From: Raphanus sativus
Lineage: Eukaryota; Streptophyta; Magnoliopsida; Brassicales; Brassicaceae
Assembly (NCBI RefSeq): GCF_000801105.2
Contig: NC_079514.1
Span: 29,995,075 to 30,059,074, forward strand
Length of the DNA stretch: 64,000 nucleotides
Reading direction: 5' to 3'
This document shows, in pieces, positions 11,574 through 23,936 of this stretch. The notes under the pieces are model-generated. The model worked only from the letters and a program-made list of their open reading frames with translations, did no database searches and was not told the DNA's origin. The translations under genes were made by a program, and so were the position numbers. Each line of letters starts with the position of its first letter. The first letter of the stretch is position 1.

Positions 11574-12457
11574 TGTGTATGTATAGACGGTGTGAGAACT
11601 CAGACAAGAATTCCTTTACTTTTCCCATTTCAGATCATGTCGAAGTCCCAGTTTTATTGTGCGGAGTTAAAGACAAGCCGGTGTAGAGATATTCTAAAGT
11701 TTGCTTTTTTATCTCTTTGGGGGAAATCATGCCACTTGGCATTACTTTTTATAATTATTAAAATATTTTGTCAACTTATATTTAATGGGGTGTTAATTAT
11801 GAAAGACATTGATTTTTTAAAAAATTTCTCATACATGTCCAAACGTTTATAACAGTATTTTGAATCCGATCCGTACCCGCGGTTGAACCGGAAAATTCGG
11901 TGATCCAATATAAATTGGGTTTAGATTTTGTGAAAACCCCAAAATTTACAAACCAAAAAAAAATTGATGGAATAGTAATATTTTATAGAACTATTATTTT
12001 ATGTTTTAAAAACATTTTAAAATATTAACTGTAGTTTTTATATATTTATTTTTGTTGCTAATATATTATTATATAATTGAAATTAATTCATATTAACCTG
12101 CGGTTGACCCTATGACCCAGTGACCTGGTAAATCATCCGATTCAGTGTCCGGATCAGATTTCAAAACACTGGTTCACATTGTTTCTTTGTGTTTGATGTT
12201 GATGATGGAGAATCGAGCCTCTACGATCCTCCTTCTTTGATGCTATCGACGTAATCGTTCATATAATCAATCCAGAAATTCCACTCATCCCACTCTATCA
12301 TATTGAATGCTTATTTAGTTCATGCTTCCTCACTTTCATTGGGTATGTATAGACGGTGTGAGAACCCGGACAAGAATTCCCTTACTTTCCCATTTTAGAT
12401 CATGTCGAAGTCCGAGTTTCATTGCTCGGAGTTAAAGACAAGCCGGGTGTAGAGATG
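11574..12457. repeat. Two copies of a 120-bp segment
   Basis: GTATGTATAGACGGTGTGAG through GAGTTAAAGACAAGCCGG at 11574-11702 recurs at 12341-12457. The hAT-like MITE at 11853-12171 lies between them. The repeat contains CCCATTTCAGATCATGTCGAAGTCC, which could be a splice-acceptor/exon edge of an unrecognised gene fragment, but no reading frame is convincing. Confidence 0.6.
11853..12171. mobile_element. hAT-like MITE, 319 bp
   Basis: Terminal inverted repeats: the left end reads CAGTATTTTGAATCCGATCCG and the right end, reverse-complemented, reads CAGTGTTTTGAAATCTGATCCG. CAGTGTTTTGAA-type ends are typical of plant hAT elements. The flanking 8-mers GTTTATAA (11845-11852) and GTTCACAT (12172-12179) match at 5 of 8 positions, consistent with a worn 8-bp target-site duplication. 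The interior is AT-rich and non-coding. Confidence 0.65.
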
Positions 12458-13078
12458 TTCTTCAGACTAGGGTACAACAATTTTGGCAAGCCTGAAATGT
12501 TAAGAAAGGGGTGAGTTGTTGGGGTTGATATGTTGTTGATTGATGGGAAGGAACACCGGTTTCTTATTTCACTTTACCAGTTAATGATTGCTTGCTTTTA
12601 AAGTAGTAGTTTTCTTATGCATCATCCATTTTCTCAGGTGGTGCTCCTACATGCGTCAATCAACTTTGACATGCTTAACACCTTCAAATATCTCTTCAAA
12701 GAAAGCTGAGTCTATGACATGAGTATTTATGATGAAACCATGAGCAACCATAACTTCACATATGATCACTCCTCTGTTGCCATCTTATTCACGGAGCAGA
12801 CACTGTTTATTGACCTAGAAGAGACAACATATCCGATCTTGATGGAGAGCTCTGGGTACCGAGATTACGATCACCTCATGTCATTAGCCTACACAAACAC
12901 GATTTGCCAAGTTCGTTTTAAAAAAAAAGTGTTACGGCCAGTCGCTATAATAACTTAACAAACTCCATGATAGTAGCATGCTTACTTCTTTTGGTTTGCA
13001 GGTATCGTAGGAAAGTTTTGGGTATTAAAACTGTTTTTAACAAAGAGAACCAAAGCATTCACCGCAATATAGCTACCA
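12458..13078 (+). other. Unrecognised stretch with a 79-residue ORF
   Basis: An ORF at 12719-12958 starts at a TTG-like or internal codon, and its upstream sequence has stops. Codon composition is more balanced than in the flanking AT-rich DNA, so this may be a decayed exon. I cannot name a family and do not claim a gene. Confidence 0.25.
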
Positions 13079-16000
13079 TCTAATTATATAAAGTAGAGTT
13101 TGAATCCCTCCTAGGGTGTCCACCTAGGATTCCAGGTCATAAACTCGAGTCATAAGGTGTTGACACGTGTCCAGCAAGTACAAAATGCATCACTTTATTT
13201 AACTTATTCTGCATATGTGGGCTTCGTATTTTTGGTCCTTTATTTGTCCACATTTGAGCAGCCCGTTATGTTACGCACCGTTTTGATTTTTCTTTTACCA
13301 ACACGGTTTGTAACGCACCGTTTTGATGTTAGGGTTGAGCTCATCTTCTCTTCCGGCCATTCGAGATCGACGCACTACCTGACTTTTGAAAGCGTTGATT
13401 CGTATTCTTCCGAACAATCAGAAGAGTTACAGATTAACCTCTTTAAAGTCCTTCTTAAATCCATCACCCACGACCCGTCTTCAATGCGATCTTCACACAT
13501 GCAAGAGGTGGAGCTGCGCCTATAACAGCGTAAGCTTTTCTGCCATTAGAACCATATCCTCATTCTCTTGAGACAAACCAGTAATCTTATTTTCATTAAA
13601 ATGGCTAACGCAACTGTATTTCTTTCTGATTTGAAGACAGGATAATTCTCCTCCACCGTTTAAGTGTGTTTGCTCTATTTTTAAGAGGCCAGTACTGTCA
13701 GACGCGGTGGTGAACTCATGGAGTGGATATGCTGCTACTGGATTCACAGGTCTGTTCTATTCCTCCGTTTGATTTCATAGCTTGATTTTTTTATTACATT
13801 TTTTCAACGTTTCCGTTTAGTTGAATTCGTATTACCAAGTTTTCCTGTTTAGATCTTCACTGACTTCTGTTTAGGTTTAACATCAGCGAAAGTTCTGGAA
13901 ATCTCAGATATATGAATCGTCGGCAGTAATCGGTATGTCTATGTCGTTTAGAGTTGTTTGGTTCTCGATTCATCTTCTCTAATGCGTTAGAACTTGCATT
14001 GATTCATGTCATTAACGAATTCTTATAGCTATTTTGACCCACTGAATCACGATCGCTCATTCAATGACTCTTATTCTCATCCAAGCAGTGAATCTCCATT
14101 TATAAAAAAGGTAACCTCATCCCTTGAAAATCATCTTCACATTCCAGTAGCAATAGAAATTTCTCTCGGTATAATTTTTTTTTCAAAAGCCGCAGCTTCG
14201 GCCATTAATGGTGGCGAAAGGAAATCTTGGTGGTGGAGGAGGGAGGTCATCGCTTGGCGGTTGTGGTGGTGGACTGGTTTGGTTTGTGTAACGGGCGCCT
14301 GCACCTCCTGTCAAGTTCTCCAACGACACCAAGGGGCTATAAACCGCATAATCTGTTGGTGCTATGTCGAACGTGTCATTGAACTCTAAATTGAGGTTTC
14401 CACTTCCTGTTTTTATCTTCTGTCTGTGATAATGTTATATCAGTCAAATGTGAAGTTGAATTTTATTTGGTTCTTGCAGATAAAGCAAGCCTTTACACCA
14501 GAACAAGTTAACTATGCCAAAGTGTGCTAAGATATGATGAGGAGGTTCTTTTATCTTTTTGAACAACAATCATGCTGCTGTTACAGGCCTCAATGGTTGT
14601 TTGCTCAACAAAATGAATGCCAAGGTGGAAAATCATCTCTTATTACTTGATTCGTGCTCATGTTTATATGTTTGCAGAGTTTGACAAAGAAACCGGTGCT
14701 GTTCAATGCTTCCTCAGTAAGTAAGATGCCCAAATAATTGTCTGTTAGTTACGATCATGAAAAGCAACAAAATCGTGATCTTTGATTTTCAATGGTGCAT
14801 GTATAATAGTGTTTAACTTCAGAAAGATTATACAGAGACTGTCTCAGTTTATGGTTATAGGTTAGGACCTCTCACACTTGCACGAAAATATCCAACCCAT
14901 TTCGTCGCGCAATTATTTGTTGTATCATTGTGAAAATAAAAGGTCATGGTTATTTTCATGAACTTTAAACGAATTTAGTCATGAGAGCTTGACCATTTCT
15001 TATGAAATTTTTTTTCATCAACGCACATGAATACATTAATTAACAGCATTCAGAATTAAATACATGAATCATAACATTCATGAGAGCTTGACCATTTCTT
15101 ATGAAAATTGTATTCATCAACGCACATGAATACATTAATTAACAGCATTCAGATTAAATACATGAATCATAACAAGTATAACGCAAGTCATAAAAGAAAA
15201 TTAACAATACCCATTTTTTTGTTTACAGAATCCATTTTACAATACCATAAATTTCTTGCTACAATAGAAACTTTTTCTCATCTGTATAAATAAATTAAAC
15301 AAAATATTATAAATATTGAACCTCTTCAAACAAAACATATTTTAAATATAATATTAAATACAATACAATGCATAATGAAAATCATATATATAAGACAAAA
15401 ATTTACTAAATTAAATAACTTAAACTTAACACAAACAAACAAACTAAAATAACATTATTCTTTTTTTTTAAAAGAACATTATTCATTTACAAAGAACTAC
15501 AAAATATTCGATAAAAACTATAAAAATTAAGAAACTAATAGAAAAATTAAAAATAAAACTAAACTATTTACATAATAGTAAACAAAGATGTAGATTACAT
15601 ATGCATCAAAGGTAACGAACTTAAAAGAATTTAAATATTTGAAACAGAATTTATAATTATATATATTTAAATATTAATTTATATTAGAAACAATTAGATT
15701 ACTTTCACTATTTTACTCAGTTCTAAATTATTATTTTCAGGCTAACATATACCATAACGAAAATGCAATTATGTTAACCCAAATCCATTCATACAAATAA
15801 TAATCATGAGAACCACAAATCTTTTCTTAGGAACTTAAATATAGCAATGTATAGTTAACCAACCATTGTGGATTCACAGTTATCAAAAACCATAAAACGT
15901 TCTTCTTCAAAAAAAAAAAAAACCATAAAACGAGAACGTCACGTACATTTCATTCACCTAATATAATATGTTATATGTCGTAAATATAAATAACAAACAT

Positions 16001-16573
16001 CGAATTCAAATAGAATCATTCTTAATATACATAATCCTTTCACGCTCTTACATTCTCAAAAACCATAAACATTATTATAAATAATACACACACATAAAGA
16101 AATATAGAATTACATCACCTATTTGTGTAAATTAACATTATTGATCAAGACCAACCAAAATTAAACCAAGATAAACTTAAGTTTAAAATACTCATTATAA
16201 CTAATGATATTTAAGAAAAAAACCCATTAAAACTTTATATATAATTCTGTAAAGTCACAAGAAATGATGTAACGCCACATCCAATTCTTTATTTAAAATT
16301 GAAACATAGATTAATTATCAAAAGAAAATCATCTTAAACTTTTTAACATGAAAAAATAAAACCATATTTTAAAAATAACAAGTATATTTATTTTTAAAAA
16401 TGATAAATATTTTTTAATTATAACATAGTTTATTTAATCTTCAAATACAATAACATGTACAAAATTTAACTATATGTATATTTTAGAATAATAACAATTT
16501 ATATTAATATTTACTCTAAATATTTTAGTTATTTGTTAATTTTTATCCCGCCCGTAGGGCGGGTCGATCCTAG
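13079..16573 (+). mobile_element. Candidate non-autonomous Helitron, 3.5 kb, carrying a gene fragment
   Basis: The left end is a host A followed by TCTAATTATATAAAGTAGAG, a Helitron-like 5' terminus. The right end has the palindrome CCCGCCCGTAGGGCGGG (about 16548-16564), then TCGATCCTAG and a host T, which is a textbook hairpin + CTRR 3' terminus. The left part (to about 14.7 kb) is GC-richer and contains an intron-retaining, broken TFIIE-beta fragment. The remainder (about 14.9-16.5 kb) is AT-rich with a 100-bp local duplication around 15000-15170. No Rep/helicase ORF is present. Pairing the two ends as one element is an inference; the 3' end alone is the firmer call. Confidence 0.55.
14297..14560 (+). 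pseudogene. TFIIE beta-subunit gene fragment (captured, broken)
   Basis: Three collinear pieces resemble the N-terminal half of plant transcription factor IIE beta. The first, at about 14301-14395, reads APPVKFSNDTKGL in one frame and then, after a frameshift, ERVIEL, against KFSNDTERL and KRVIDL in the family. A probable intron (GT at 14396, AG at 14478-14479) follows. Then KQAFTPEQVN (14483-14512) matches the family's ALTPEQIN region. Finally a YD.RRF-like piece appears at about 14532-14555 after a single-base deletion. Stops and frameshifts make it non-functional. Intron retention argues for DNA-level capture rather than retroposition, fitting its place inside the candidate Helitron. The family call is from memory. 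Confidence 0.68.
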
Positions 16574-17439
16574 TAAAAACTAAAAGGTATATTTCAAATA
16601 TCTTACTTTTTTATGAACTTACCCAGTTTAATATAAATGTAACCTTCATGTTTGGACATGAATAATAGTGGAAGTCTTCATAGCTGTAGGGTATTAAACG
16701 TTTGAGTCAGTGTATTTGACGGGCTCTCAATACTCCTTGATGAAAAGTATGGCTGCCTTGGATGTAGAACATAAGTTTGTAGGTGTCACAAACATGTGAT
16801 TACTAAGGGCCAAAAGGTCCGACAAATGTTGGACATGGGACACATGTTTAAAAGAAAAGATACTCGGCCAAGAAGACACACATGAGTAAATTTCTACATC
16901 TGGATTGAATGACTCTCAAAACAGTCTCAACACTAATTTTCATAGCGGATTTTCTTTATTTTTATTGTCTAAATAGTTAGGACTTTTTCTCATTCTCTAC
17001 CATGATCTTGGTTTGTTTTTTTATCTCTTAACAAAATGAACTCAGTTCTACTTCTATAGGTTATTAATAAGTTCACACTCTCTTGCACTTCAATACATAT
17101 GGTTTCTAATAATGTTTAGTAATTGATGGCAATTCAAGTCCAAAAGACTAACATTTGGTCTATTGGTATTGACGTCTAAACTCTATGGTATCTTCCATGT
17201 TACACTATGAAGGAAACCAATAACTTCCATGACGCATGCTATCCGTGTTCACATTTTAACACCCGTGAACATGATTCGTATACTCATAAAACTTAGCTCA
17301 ACAAAACAGAACCATTACCTCCGATCTGAGAGAGATTGAAAAACGTTCCCTGGTTGCTAAAGTTATTTTAAACTGATGTAAACACACCCCACCCTCACCA
17401 TTATTCGTCTGCACCACACTAACCATTCATTGTCAAAAC
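16574..17439. other. Gene-free interval
   Basis: Mixed AT-rich sequence with no supported ORF, RNA gene or recognisable repeat terminus. Confidence 0.5.
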
Positions 17440-17447
17440 CATTACTA

Positions 17448-18067
17448 AGGTGTCGACTGGTTTTCCCGCTACCACCCGCAAACGCAGCTTTTGCGGTTTA
17501 TAGCGGTTGTTGGCGTTTCGAAACAATCACAAAAAACGCTACAAATCGCTTCAAACCGCTCTGAACCTCTTAAAATCAAAAGCTGGTTCCAGCTAGCGTT
17601 TGCGGTTGCGGGCGGTTGCGGGAGGGTAAATTTTTTTTCTTTAAAAACAGAATAAATAAAAATAATACTAAAAATATCCAATAAAAATTTTCAATTGAAA
17701 TAATAGAAATTGTAAAATGTATTCATATTATACTTCAATTTATATTATAAAATTCAAAACTAAAATATTTTCTATAAATTTTTAAAATTGAATAATATGA
17801 TTTTATAAATATAAATTTTATATTTATCATATTATTATGATTTTAAATATTTTTATAATTACATAAAATATAAATATTATTAAATTATTATTTAACAGAT
17901 GTTGCGTTTTGTAGTTTACCAGTCATAAGAGTCCCGCAAACGCAACAATTTCTAACAGCTATACCAGTCGTACAAATCTCTAAAAAACGCTTAAAACCGC
18001 AACCACCCGCACCCGCAAACTCCCGCAACCGCAACCGCAACCGCTGCGGTTACACCAGTCAGGCCCT
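17448..18067. mobile_element. hAT-like MITE with GC-rich ends, 620 bp
   Basis: The left end AGGTGTCGACTGGTTTTCCCGC and the reverse complement of the right end AGGGCCTGACTGGTGTAACCGC are related inverted termini. Both lead into CCGCAA/TTGCGG-rich sub-terminal repeats, while the middle (17640-17900) is extremely AT-rich. The flanking 8-mers CATTACTA and AAATACAA match at 5 of 8 positions, allowing a decayed hAT-type 8-bp target duplication. There is no transposase. Confidence 0.6.
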
Positions 18068-18605
18068 AAATACAATAAGTCAGCAAACCTAAATATCACA
18101 GATAGTTAGAAATTATATTTCTTATGATCTCTATAGATACTAACATATCGTTTAGTAACTAACAAATTATTTTTTTACTATGAATATTTGGTGAAATTGT
18201 TTCACTCGAGTTAAAATAGAATTTGTCCATTAAATAGAGGAGCTTACGAAACATTTGTAGCTTTTAGCTAAAATACATATTTAGATTCATATTAAGAGTC
18301 GTTGATATTTTCAAATAAAGTTGGACAAACAAGAATTTCGTTATCAAACGGACAAAACCTTATATTATAACAAAACTAATATAGAAAATCAATAAATGGA
18401 ATACATATCAAACTAAACAACTTCAAACAAAAGCAATACACTACGATCGATAACCACTATAAAAAATATATTAGAAAATATCATTTTCTTTTAACATATT
18501 TTTATTTTCATATCTTTATTTTTTTTTTTTCATATCTTTAACATATTTTATTTACTAAGATCATATAATAAATTATAAATTCATGTAAAAATAAAATATA
18601 CAAAC

Positions 18606-18629
18606 CCGGCGCTGCCGGAATACCACTAG
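18606..18629 (+). mobile_element. Helitron 3' terminus at the left edge of block A
   Basis: Palindrome CCGGCGCTGCCGG, then AATACCA, then CTAG at 18626-18629 with a host T. The next base starts the segment shared with block B. An analogous but weaker terminus sits at the same relative place at 28743-28746. The 5' end was not identified. Confidence 0.6.
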
Positions 18630-18828
18630 TATAAATATAAATTACACAAATTCAACGTTGATCAACTGTTAAACAATTGTAACAGTAATGTTGTATAAAT
18701 GTAATCTCAGAAACATTTGAGATGTTGTAAAGAAATTATGAGTTTATATCTCAGAAACAAGAAAAGAGCTTTGCAGAGTGTTCCATTTTTCCAAAGATTG
18801 CCCGGAGGAAGACGAACAGATTCATGAA

Positions 18829-20433
18829 TCATGATAACTCAATAAAGACGTTTGTGTAAAATATCTCCAAATAAGTAAAGTTCTTAACTGGAGGCAAAGG
18901 AGGCACGCACGTACCTAAACCTTTCTTCAAGATCTCTTCAAGGTTTACTCTTTTAAAAGTAAACACGTCTGTAGTTTCATGCCAAACGAACGCAAGATGA
19001 TCATGAGAGATCACATAAAGTGAACCAGGTATTGAACCGGGATGACGGAAACCATAACCACCTGAGATACCCCTTCCTGCGTAAGAGTGCTCAAAGTCTC
19101 TTCCATCTGCATCAAACGGAAAGGGCTCAAGGGAAGGTGTGTCGTCTATGTCCACAACAAACATTGCTGTTCCATTAGGATGGTCCACATAGTCAGTGCC
19201 TTCAAGTATTTTCGTCCCGATAAGAAGTTTCCCATTGTTGTTTTCAGATTCTTCGTAAGAGAGCATCAGTAGATAGAAAGCACTTCCGGTTTCGTCTTCA
19301 TTGCATCTCCCAGGTGGCCACCCAAATGTACCTCCCCACAAACCGGCATGCTCTTCTTGGTTATTCATGGGATTGTTAACCGGCAGTTTGTAGAGAGAAA
19401 AGTTGTTTCCGTTTATGTTTGGCCACCCTTCGTAAGAAGACATCTCAGTGTAGGAAGCTTTGAGACTTAGACCGAATGTGTCACCAGCGCTAAGAAAGCT
19501 CAGGCGATTCGAATATCCAATCTCTCTTTCTTTGGCTGTTGCTAGGTATTCAACGGAAGGATCATAATTTTTCTCCCACATCTCGTTTATGTCTTCCTGC
19601 GTAGGATTGTAACAACACAGTCCATCCTCCTCGAGGTTCATGTGCTTCCAGTTCTCACCAAACTTTTGCATTTTAAGGAGCATAGTTCTGCGTTCCAACA
19701 GCATCCCTTCATCTTCTCTCCTTGTGGGAAACAACTTTACACTTAATGATGGTTCAAAAACATGCAGACCAACATGGCCTGTCACTACATCGACTAAGTT
19801 TCTTCTATCGCTTTCATCAAGGTTCTGAAATGGAACCTCACTCTTCCCCTGCCTCGGCTCAACCTCGAGCGAGAGCACATTGCAAGTCTTGTCAATGCCT
19901 GAAACTAGACCAGGGTACACGCAACTTCCTTCTCCGCCTCTTCCATGGAGGAAGAACTTGGTAGAGCCATCGTGATCACATATGATCTCAAACACCGGTG
20001 ACCACATAACCCTCCCTTCTTGAATCCCCAAAGGACCAACCTTTTGTGGGATGATCCGGCAACCAACAACAGACAAGAAGCCAGGCATCACGTACACAAC
20101 GTTCCCAAGCTCAGGTTCTTGGTGAACCCAAACCCCAACCAGAGGCTTCACTACCTCCACAAGAAACCGACAAAGAGCCTTGTAAGAAGAGATCCCGATC
20201 CTCCATCGGGCTATTTCGGATAAAGGAAGAACCTCTACGAGCTCGCATTGCACGAACCATATCTTCTCTGAATAATCCACACGCTCGCAGAGGCTTTTGC
20301 AGCATAAGCGTAGGTTGCATATGTCGCTTGGAGATAGAAAACGAGAGGTAGCAGCAAACACATCTTCTGGAAGCGACAGAAGCAGACAATTACCACCAAA
20401 TGATTCTTCCGACCGTAACTCTCTGATCGTCAT
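18829..20433 (-). CDS. F-box protein, copy A (At5g39450-At5g39490-like)
   Basis: Intact intronless ORF of 534 residues from the ATG at 20431-20433. An open frame runs a few codons further up, but only from a GTG, and MTIREL is the start shared by all copies. The F-box is at about residues 20-63 ([20 protein letters not shown]). Family blocks [18 protein letters not shown] and [12 protein letters not shown] are present. It is a probable SCF adaptor with unknown substrate. The first 190 or so residues are almost identical to copy B, but the central part differs. Copy A has an extra YLATAKEREIGYSN segment and a SLYKLPVNNPMN stretch, both of which match pseudogene D rather than copy B. The C-terminus (VKNFTYLE) matches copy C. 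This points to exchange among paralogues. Confidence 0.9.
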   Translation of the reverse strand: MTIRELRSEESFGGNCLLLSLPEDVFAATSRFLSPSDICNLRLCCKSLCERVDYSEKIWFVQCELVEVLPLSEIARWRIGISSYKALCRFLVEVVKPLVGVWVHQEPELGNVVYVMPGFLSVVGCRIIPQKVGPLGIQEGRVMWSPVFEIICDHDGSTKFFLHGRGGEGSCVYPGLVSGIDKTCNVLSLEVEPRQGKSEVPFQNLDESDRRNLVDVVTGHVGLHVFEPSLSVKLFPTRREDEGMLLERRTMLLKMQKFGENWKHMNLEEDGLCCYNPTQEDINEMWEKNYDPSVEYLATAKEREIGYSNRLSFLSAGDTFGLSLKASYTEMSSYEGWPNINGNNFSLYKLPVNNPMNNQEEHAGLWGGTFGWPPGRCNEDETGSAFYLLMLSYEESENNNGKLLIGTKILEGTDYVDHPNGTAMFVVDIDDTPSLEPFPFDADGRDFEHSYAGRGISGGYGFRHPGSIPGSLYVISHDHLAFVWHETTDVFTFKRVNLEEILKKGLGTCVPPLPPVKNFTYLEIFYTNVFIELS

Positions 20434-21600
20434 CTGGTCGTTCACTCGAAATGGGCTTTGCCGGAGTTTTAAGATAGAAACGCAGTCTGGGTACGGATCA
20501 GATTAGCCTTTTTTTATTTACACACACAAAAGAATCGAACTTACAGATCACACATCAAAAGTAAAGAAGAAAAACAGGAGAATCTTGCTAAAACAACGAG
20601 CCGGCAACAACCTATGACCCAGACATAGTTTTCTTCCAAATTATTAGTTGACTTTTTTAAAGAGAAAAATTTCATAAATTATCACAAAATATAAGGAGAA
20701 AAATTCTAGAACAGCATTCATTAAACAAAAAAAAAACTTAACTATCCTAAATTATAATCATGACTTTACCTTCTAAATAGCACAACCTTAAACCTTAACT
20801 TGATTTTCAATTTTTTTTTGAAAAAATCATTTTGAAATTAATAAATTATTTTTGAATGAATTTTATATAAGATATTAGTATAGGTTTTGAAAAATATCTA
20901 GACCCGTGAACAGAACCGTGTCAAACTAAAACAAACGAAACCAAAATTCAACTGAGTTTCATTTATAACCGAGAACTAAATGGGTATCTAAATTTTTTAA
21001 ACACAAATTATATACTTACAAATATTAATTATATTTAATTTATAAATAACCAAATATCCTAAAATATTATTTATAAACCGAATTATCCAAATATTTTTTA
21101 GCTCAAAATATTTAAATCATCTAAATTACTCGATATTCTTATCTGAACAACCCAAATTACTCGATATTAAACTGAAACTCCAAATTATCTAATATTTTTA
21201 TCTATAAATATTTAATTACCGCAAGAAGATGTGGAAGAACGTGTTGTTAATATAAATTAATTTTACTATAGAGTAACAGTAATTTTTTTTGTTATGAGTA
21301 CAATCTATATATTATAATTATATAAGATAAATATTGCGTGAAAATATTATTTTAAGCTCATAATGTATGTTCAGTGCATTATTCAATAAATTATACATTT
21401 TTAGAATATTATGAGATGAAGTAGAAATTTAAAAAATCATTTATTTTCATAAATATCATTTATTAAGTTCAAAACCATATTTTAATACTTGTTTTTGAAG
21501 AATTAGAATTATTTAAAATTTAACTCAAAACTCCAATTTCCTGATGCAACAACATTGCATAAATAGATTTTTTTAAGAATGTTTCTATTTTAATAGTATA
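20434..21600. other. Upstream flank of copy A with Helitron-like DNA
   Basis: From 20434 to about 20640 is the putative promoter flank shared with copies B and C. From about 20640 to 21600 the sequence is AT-rich and parallels 31990-32850 plus 34810-34860 in block B. Read on the minus strand it begins TCTATACTATTAAAATAGAAAC just left of 21602, a Helitron-like 5' terminus shared by both blocks. There are no genes. Confidence 0.5.
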
Positions 21601-22331
21601 GATCCCTAGAAATATTAAGACGTGATTTTGTAGTTTACTTTTACATCGTATCAATTCATTGCCTGACTTTGTCTTCAAGACAAAGTGGGACACATAAAGA
21701 TTTGGTAATAACATATAACAAGATTAAGACATGTAAGAGTTTTATATCAGGCCAAAAACCACAAGTGGAAGTTTCCAGGAAACTCGATCAAACAATGATA
21801 TGTCCCCTGGAAATATTAATTCGTGATTTTGTAGTTTACTTTTACATTGGATCAAGTCATTGTTGCCTGACTTTGTCTTCAACATCAAATACAAAATTCT
21901 AGTAATGTTAGTCGTCCCTCAAAAACATAGAAAACTAGTTTAAAGACAAAGTGGGATACATTAAGATTTAGCAATAACATATAACAAGTTTAAGACATGT
22001 AAGAGTTCTATATCAGGTCATAAACCACAAGTGGAAGTTTTCAGGAAACTCGATCAAACAATAATATGTCCCCTGGAGATATTAAGACATGATTTTGTAG
22101 TTTACTTTTACATTGGATCAAGTCATTGTCTGACTTTGTCTTCAACATCAAATACAAAATTCTAATAATGTTTAGCCGTCCCTCAAAAACATAGAAAACT
22201 AGTTAAAAAGACAAAGTGGGACACATCAAGATTTAGCAATAACATATAACAAGACTAAGAAAGTAAGAGTTTTATATCAGGCCAAAAACCACAAGTGGAA
22301 GTTTCCAGGAAATTCGATCAAACAATAATAT
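21601..22331. repeat. Tandem array, about 265-bp unit, block A
   Basis: Units begin at 21601 (internally deleted, 200 bp), 21801 (266 bp) and 22067 (264 bp). Each carries GATTTTGTAGTTTACTTTTA, CTGACTTTGTCTTCAA, GACAAAGTGGGACACAT and CCACAAGTGGAAGTTT. A paralogous array is at 35091-36109, and both run into the same unique sequence TGTCATTAGATTCCAACAAC. Non-coding; function unknown. Confidence 0.85.
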
Positions 22332-22562
22332 GTCATTAGATTCCAACAACTTGTTTTTGTTTCAAAAGGGCACATAGTATGATGAAACAAAAGAACTAAA
22401 CATGGTTCATACATTCAACCAAACCTTAATGCTAGAAAACCTCTAAAGACGTCACGGGTCATATAATTGGGTAAAAATGTTATATTTATTAACTAGGTGG
22501 TAACATGCGTCTTCCATAGGATGAATGAATTAAAAAAATTATAACAGTTAATTTAACAGATA

Positions 22563-23779
22563 CTACATTTTCACCCGCCCAACCGGGCGGGTTTTTGTTT
22601 TCTTTTATGTTTATATAATTATTTTATTGTCATTTTCAAAGTTATTGTATCATGAGATAAATGTAGATAGTTTAAAAAGAAAAAATTAGCTTCATAGATT
22701 TATATGATCGAGTAAATAATTAAACATTATGTTTTTGTTAAATTTGGGGAATAAACTATATAGTTAAAAAAATAGGTTTAAGGTAGTATAGATTAATGAT
22801 TCTGGTTAATTTAAAAAAAATTCTAACTTTTAAAGTTAATTAACATCAAAAATATTGAAATAATTTTTAAGTTAATTAATAATTAAGGATGATATCACAG
22901 AAAATCAAGGCAACAATCTATGATATTAAAATAAATGCTTGGAATATTCTATATTTTTGTTCAATATCGATAATGATATGTATTATATCAAAGATAATAT
23001 TTATTTTTTAATTAAGCGAAAATCTATCTATTTTTAAAAGTAGATTTTTTTGGTTAGTTATAACTGAATAGGAGTTGATATTTATTTAATTTGAATATTA
23101 ATAGAATAAATATAGATATTATTCTAAAATTTAGAAGAACGTTAAGGATGGAAGAAGTTCTATTCACATATGAAGTTCACATATGTTCAGAGTTTCAAAA
23201 TGTATAAATGTACTTTCAAATTATTCACATATGTTCAGAGCTGGCAATTGGCAAATAATCTTTATGAGATCATAAAAGAACTAAAACAATGAAACTATCA
23301 AGTGACCAGAAGAAAGTTCTGAAAATCATGGAAACTGATTACGCGATGTACACCAAGAAGCAACGAAGCTGTTTTTTAAAACAAAATGCTTCAGACTTGA
23401 TGAATTATAATTGAAGTTCTGCAAATAAAGTGAAACTGATCACGCCATTTACACAAGAAGAAACGAAGGTGTTGCTTTAAAATGAATTGCTGGACTTTGA
23501 TGAATTATTATAGTATAATAGTGATTGTAGATGTTCATTCATACCTCTCTGTTTATTTTTCATGATTTTTTGTTAGGTTTGTTAATTACAGTTTGGTTTT
23601 GGATAGTAGTCGATTAATTATTGTTTTGTTTCGGTCTAGGAGAAAATATGGTGATTAGTAATGTCAGATGAAATAATATGAAGATTAAAAATAAAATTTG
23701 ACCAACTCTAGTAAGTAGTCCAAAATTAAAAATATCACACATGAATGAGAAGTCATGACTTCTCTTTTAATAGAATAGA
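22563..23779 (-). mobile_element. Candidate non-autonomous Helitron, 1.2 kb
   Basis: On the minus strand the 5' end at 23779 reads TCTATTCTATTAAAAGAGAA after a host A. The other end has the hairpin CCCGCCCGGTTGGGCGGG followed by TGAAAATGTAG and a host T. The terminal GTAG deviates by one base from the CTRR rule. The interior is AT-rich and contains an 80-bp imperfect duplication around 23330-23520 but no helicase ORF. Confidence 0.55.
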
Positions 23780-23936
23780 TTAGAAAGTTAAAAGTCATAG
23801 TTGAACGAAGGTTACATGTTAGAGATGTAACTTGGCTTCGAGTCAGACAGGAAATCCATATGACTCATAGTTTTTATGTGTTTTGAACTTTATAGATTGT
23901 GATACGGTAGATAAAAATTTACTCTGATATATATAT

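Noticed and set aside
14006..14389. 127-residue protein gene
   Set aside because: The frame crosses a TFIIE-beta relic in mixed frames and has no coherent domain; better explained as captured, decayed DNA.
21601..22331. CRISPR-like array
   Set aside because: The repeats are 265-bp direct tandem units without spacers, in a plant nuclear genome.
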